A DNA stretch of 7,760 nt from a bacterium. GTDB lineage: Bacteria; Armatimonadota; Zipacnadia; Zipacnadales; Zipacnadaceae. Below, piece by piece: positions 5,576-7,760 of the stretch. The notes below the pieces were generated by a model. That model was not told the DNA's origin and did no database searches. It saw nothing but the letters and a program-made list of their open reading frames with translations. The DNA is taken from contig JAUWJN010000107.1 in NCBI GenBank assembly GCA_030607655.1, positions 1 to 7,760 on the forward strand. The letters run 5' to 3'. The position numbers and the translations under genes were made by a program. Each line of letters begins with the position of its first letter. Within the stretch, counting starts at the first letter, position 1.

Positions 5576-6448
5576 GTGACTACGAATAACCATCAAGCTG
5601 ATGACGCTAAGCAAAAGCAGGCGATGTCCCCGGAAGAAAGACAGCGCCAGATGGAGCAACAACAAAAGCTCATCGCCCAGCGCTCAGCGGCCATTAAGCA
5701 TAAATTCGTAATAATCAGTGGCAAGGGCGGCGTCGGCAAAACTACTGTCGCTGTCGGGCTAGCTGCGGTTCTGGCGGCAGAGGGGCATAGTGTGGGATTG
5801 TTAGATACCGACATAACCGGTCCCAATGTTCCTTTGATGATAGGGCTGGAAGGGCAAAGGCCACGCGCTAGTGAAAGTGGTGACGCGATACTGCCGGTGA
5901 GCACCTCCTCGGGCATAAAGGTCATGTCTATGGGCATGCTCACTCAGCACAAGGATACACCCGTTATATGGCGTGGACCCTTACGGGGCATTGCCGTCCG
6001 CCAACTGATTGCTGATGTGGAGTGGGGAGAACTGGATTATCTTATTGTTGATCTGCCGCCGGGCACGGGTGATGAGCCCTTAACTATTGCCCAATCCCTA
6101 CCCGATGTAGACGGAATGATAGTTGTCAGCACGCCGCAGCAGGCCAGTTTGGACGATTGCCGCAAGGCCATTAACTTCACCCGCCAGTTGGACTTAGAAG
6201 TTCTGGGCGTGGTGGAGAATATGAGCGGCTTTATTTGTCCTGATTGCGGGAAAGAGACTCCTATCTTTGGCAAGGGCGGCGCCGAGGATATGGCTAAAGA
6301 GATGGGCGTTGCATTTCTGGGCCGCCTCCCCCTAGTGCCCGAGGTGGTCCAATTGACCGACCAGGGTGTGGCGCTGACTGATCCACGAATGCCCGCGCCT
6401 ATCCGTCAAGCCCTGGAAAACATTGCTGCCCAGCTACCTGGGCAATAG
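5576..6448 (+). CDS. mrp: Mrp/ApbC (NBP35-like) iron-sulphur cluster carrier ATPase
   Basis: This 290-residue P-loop ATPase belongs to the Mrp/ApbC/NBP35 group, which binds a bridging [4Fe-4S] cluster as a dimer and passes it to target enzymes. The Walker A motif SGKGGVGKTT is at 48-57, DTDITGPNVP at 77-86, MGMLTQ at 119-124, switch II DLPPGTGD at 159-166, and the cluster-binding C221-x2-C224 (ICPDCG) near the C-terminus. It lacks the N-terminal four-Cys ferredoxin motif of eukaryotic NBP35. In its place are about 40 Gln/charged residues likely to form a helix (EERQRQMEQQQKLI, 20-33). Start GTG 5576 is chosen from the site AGGAGTGAT; GTG 5567 would add three residues. It is 25 bases after the UroD-like gene and plausibly serves that operon's Fe-S proteins. 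Confidence 0.95.
   Translation: MTTNNHQADDAKQKQAMSPEERQRQMEQQQKLIAQRSAAIKHKFVIISGKGGVGKTTVAVGLAAVLAAEGHSVGLLDTDITGPNVPLMIGLEGQRPRASESGDAILPVSTSSGIKVMSMGMLTQHKDTPVIWRGPLRGIAVRQLIADVEWGELDYLIVDLPPGTGDEPLTIAQSLPDVDGMIVVSTPQQASLDDCRKAINFTRQLDLEVLGVVENMSGFICPDCGKETPIFGKGGAEDMAKEMGVAFLGRLPLVPEVVQLTDQGVALTDPRMPAPIRQALENIAAQLPGQ
6427..6444 (+). other. 7-bp perfect hairpin spanning the end of the mrp coding region
   Basis: TGCCCAG 6427-6433 pairs fully with CTGGGCA 6438-6444 around the loop CTAC, just before the stop codon. No T-run follows (the sequence continues ATAGGGG), so it is not a canonical intrinsic terminator. It could slow ribosomes, protect the mRNA 3' end or arise by chance from the encoded AQLPGQ tail. 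Confidence 0.3.
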
Positions 6449-6472
6449 GGGAGAGCTTGGCGCCGCATTCTT

Positions 6473-6498
6473 CGGTTATGTACGGTTAGATAGCGTTA
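6473..6498 (+). promoter_or_regulatory. Three hexamer direct repeats at exact 10-bp spacing
   Basis: CGGTTA (6473-6478), CGGTTA (6483-6488) and GCGTTA (6493-6498) start exactly 10 bases apart in the 92-base gap before the DUF89 gene. One helical turn per repeat would place all three on the same DNA face, as in tandem binding sites for response regulators or LuxR/OmpR-type activators. A small dyad TCACAGTGA (6500-6508) follows directly. No clear sigma-70 boxes were identified. This suggests the DUF89 and sulfatase-like genes have their own regulated promoter. Confidence 0.35.
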
Positions 6499-6540
6499 CT
6501 CACAGTGATATTACGTACCGAGGAGAGGCAGTAACGAACT

Positions 6541-7371
6541 ATGAAGGCTTTTTTGGATTGCATACCATGTGTTCTCCAGCAGGGTCTCCGTACTGTCCGG
6601 CTTACTACCGACGACGAACAGGTTCACCGTCGTGTAGTGGTCGCTCTGCTTGCTGAACTGGCCACGGCTGACTTAACCGCCACACCTATGGAGCTCGGCC
6701 AGATAGTCCAGCGGATAGTAGGAAAGATTGCGGATTGTTCTGACCCGTATGCGGCTATCAAAAAGGATTCCAATGCCCAGGCTCTGAAGTTATATCCCCG
6801 GCTGAGAGACATTGTAGCGGCTGCCGACGATCCCTTGAGGACGGCGACGCAGATTGCTATTGCCGGCAACATTCTTGATTTTGGCATACCCCACCTCAAG
6901 ATAGACATCGAAGCGACCCTGGGGCGCGTGCTGCAAAGTCCCTTCGCCATTGACGACTACGAGCTGTTCACCCAGCATCTGGCCCAAGTCTCTAATGTGC
7001 TTTATCTGGCTGATAATGCCGGAGAAATCGTTTTTGACCGGGTGCTTATCGAGCAAATGCTGTCTAAAAGCGTGGTCGTGGCGGTAAAAAGCGAACCGTT
7101 TATCAATGATGCCACTCGGGAGGATGCCGAGGCGGCAGGGTTAACCGACCAGGTGCCCGTAATCGAGGTGCCCATATATCCGGATACTTCGCCGCAGTTT
7201 GAAGAGGCCTGGGCGAACGCCGAACTCATCATTTCCAAGGGTCAAGCGAATTATGAGGCGTATAGTGAGGCCGACGGGCCTCTATTCTTCTTGCTGCTGG
7301 CTAAGTGCGATTTTGTTGCCCAGGATATTGGCGTCAACAAAGGCGATATGATCTTGCAGTCACGGTATTAA
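6541..7371 (+). CDS. DUF89 (ARMT1-like) metal-dependent phosphatase family protein
   Basis: This 276-residue protein matches the prokaryotic DUF89 group, related to the structurally known archaeal AF1104. It starts with MKAFLDCIPCVLQQ, including the C7-x2-C10 pair typical of this branch. It continues with DPYAAIKKDSN (68-78), AGNILDFG (108-115), ADNAGEIVFDR (157-167), KSEPFINDAT (183-192) and SKGQANYEAY (232-241). In DUF89 enzymes the Asp and Asn residues of the DNAGE and GNILDFG regions help hold the active-site metal. Characterised members hydrolyse phosphate esters of damaged or overflow metabolites; this protein's substrate is unknown. The start follows family practice, with AGGAGAGG (6521-6528) 12 bases upstream, rather far. 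It sits 92 bases after mrp, probably in a separate unit with the sulfatase-like gene 21 bases on. Confidence 0.92.
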   Translation: MKAFLDCIPCVLQQGLRTVRLTTDDEQVHRRVVVALLAELATADLTATPMELGQIVQRIVGKIADCSDPYAAIKKDSNAQALKLYPRLRDIVAAADDPLRTATQIAIAGNILDFGIPHLKIDIEATLGRVLQSPFAIDDYELFTQHLAQVSNVLYLADNAGEIVFDRVLIEQMLSKSVVVAVKSEPFINDATREDAEAAGLTDQVPVIEVPIYPDTSPQFEEAWANAELIISKGQANYEAYSEADGPLFFLLLAKCDFVAQDIGVNKGDMILQSRY

Positions 7372-7392
7372 GAGAACGGAGTGCCCTATGAT

Positions 7393-7760
7393 ATGAATGT
7401 CATCATAATTTGTATGGACACGTTGCGCTGGGATCACTTGGGTTGCTATGGTAACCGTAAAGTAAGAACTCCGGCGATTGATGCGTTTACCCAAAATGCG
7501 ACGCGGTTTGATGCCGCCTACTGCGCCAGCTTCCCCACAATTCCGATGCGTACCGATGCCTTTACCGGGAATGTGAACTGGCCGGTGTACGGCTGGAAGG
7601 CCCTGGGTGACGAGGAGATCACAATTACTCAGTGCTTGAAGCAAGCCGGCTACTATACTGCCTTCGTGCATGACACCAGCAATATGGTCTCCACCGGCTT
7701 CGCCAGAGATTTCGACGAGGACATCTTCATTACTCCCCCCGAGGGATGGGAGGCCAACAC
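7393..7760 (+). CDS. Sulfatase/alkaline-phosphatase superfamily hydrolase (N-terminal part, runs off the window)
   Basis: The first 122 residues read as a PF00884 sulfatase fold. MNVIIICMDTLRWDHLGCYGN supplies the first strand with metal ligand D9, then VRTPAIDAFTQNATRFDAAY, and PTIPMRTDAFTG (48-59) occupies the active-site motif C/S-x-P-x-R-x4-T-G. The catalytic position is Thr49 rather than Cys or Ser. Formylglycine cannot form from Thr, so the enzyme is probably a phosphodiesterase, phosphatase or transferase with a Thr nucleophile, as in LtaS, rather than a true sulfatase. No signal peptide is seen, suggesting a cytoplasmic protein. ATG 7393 follows GGAG at 7378-7381; an in-frame GTG 7381 would add four residues. 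The C-terminal two-thirds is missing, so its specificity is open. Confidence 0.88.
   Translation, partial: MNVIIICMDTLRWDHLGCYGNRKVRTPAIDAFTQNATRFDAAYCASFPTIPMRTDAFTGNVNWPVYGWKALGDEEITITQCLKQAGYYTAFVHDTSNMVSTGFARDFDEDIFITPPEGWEAN

Noticed and set aside
7360..7671. Open reading frame of 103 codons on the - strand
   Set aside because: It is antisense to the sulfatase-fold gene, whose metal and active-site motifs are intact; the - strand peptide has no recognisable features.
1..7760. tRNA, rRNA, CRISPR array, insertion sequence or attachment site
   Set aside because: No cloverleaf, rRNA-like stretch, regularly spaced long repeats, transposase motifs or flanking inverted repeats were seen on either strand.

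Overview
The window reads as part of the chromosome of a strictly anaerobic bacterium with mid-range G+C. The evidence is three bacterial-type [4Fe-4S] ferredoxin or ferredoxin-fused proteins, two Mrp/MinD-type P-loop ATPases, a DUF1638 protein, a uroporphyrinogen-decarboxylase-like protein of the methyltransferase-associated kind, and purine-rich Shine-Dalgarno sites. This family mix is typical of acetogenic, syntrophic or demethylating anaerobes such as Bacillota or Chloroflexota. The sequence alone does not settle the phylum. Every supported gene lies on the + strand, and no stretch over 300 bases lacks a gene.

Left end (1-1328): the last codons of a Met/Gly/Arg-rich protein, then a 181-base gap that can fold into several neighbouring stem-loops and carries a perfect 10-bp palindrome. 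Next come a MinD-family ATPase with two inserted [4Fe-4S] motifs and a FmdB-type zinc-ribbon protein. This looks like an iron-sulphur or metallocofactor assembly neighbourhood.

Centre (1430-5550): seven tightly spaced or overlapping genes, likely one operon. In order they are a two-cluster ferredoxin with an unusual basic/Trp-rich N-terminus, a winged-helix (PadR-like)-methyltransferase fusion, a small coiled-coil protein with a PAHS motif, a DUF1638 protein, a second SAM-dependent methyltransferase, a ferredoxin whose first cluster resembles that of RLI/ABCE1, and a UroD-like protein lacking the MtaA zinc ligands. I regard this block as the best candidate for an undescribed methyl-transfer/redox system. 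Its substrate cannot be read from the sequence. No corrinoid protein or RamA-type activase is visible within the window.

Right part (5576-7760): an Mrp/ApbC-type iron-sulphur carrier ATPase follows the UroD-like gene closely and may belong to the same operon. A 92-base gap with three 10-bp-phased hexamer repeats then precedes a DUF89 (ARMT1-like) metal-dependent phosphatase. The window ends inside a sulfatase/alkaline-phosphatase-superfamily gene that has Thr at the usual formylglycine position.

A plausible joint reading is that the two ATPases and the ferredoxins supply and reduce Fe-S centres for the methyltransferase/UroD/DUF1638 proteins, while the DUF89 and sulfatase-like genes form a separate downstream unit. 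The first part is inference from co-location.
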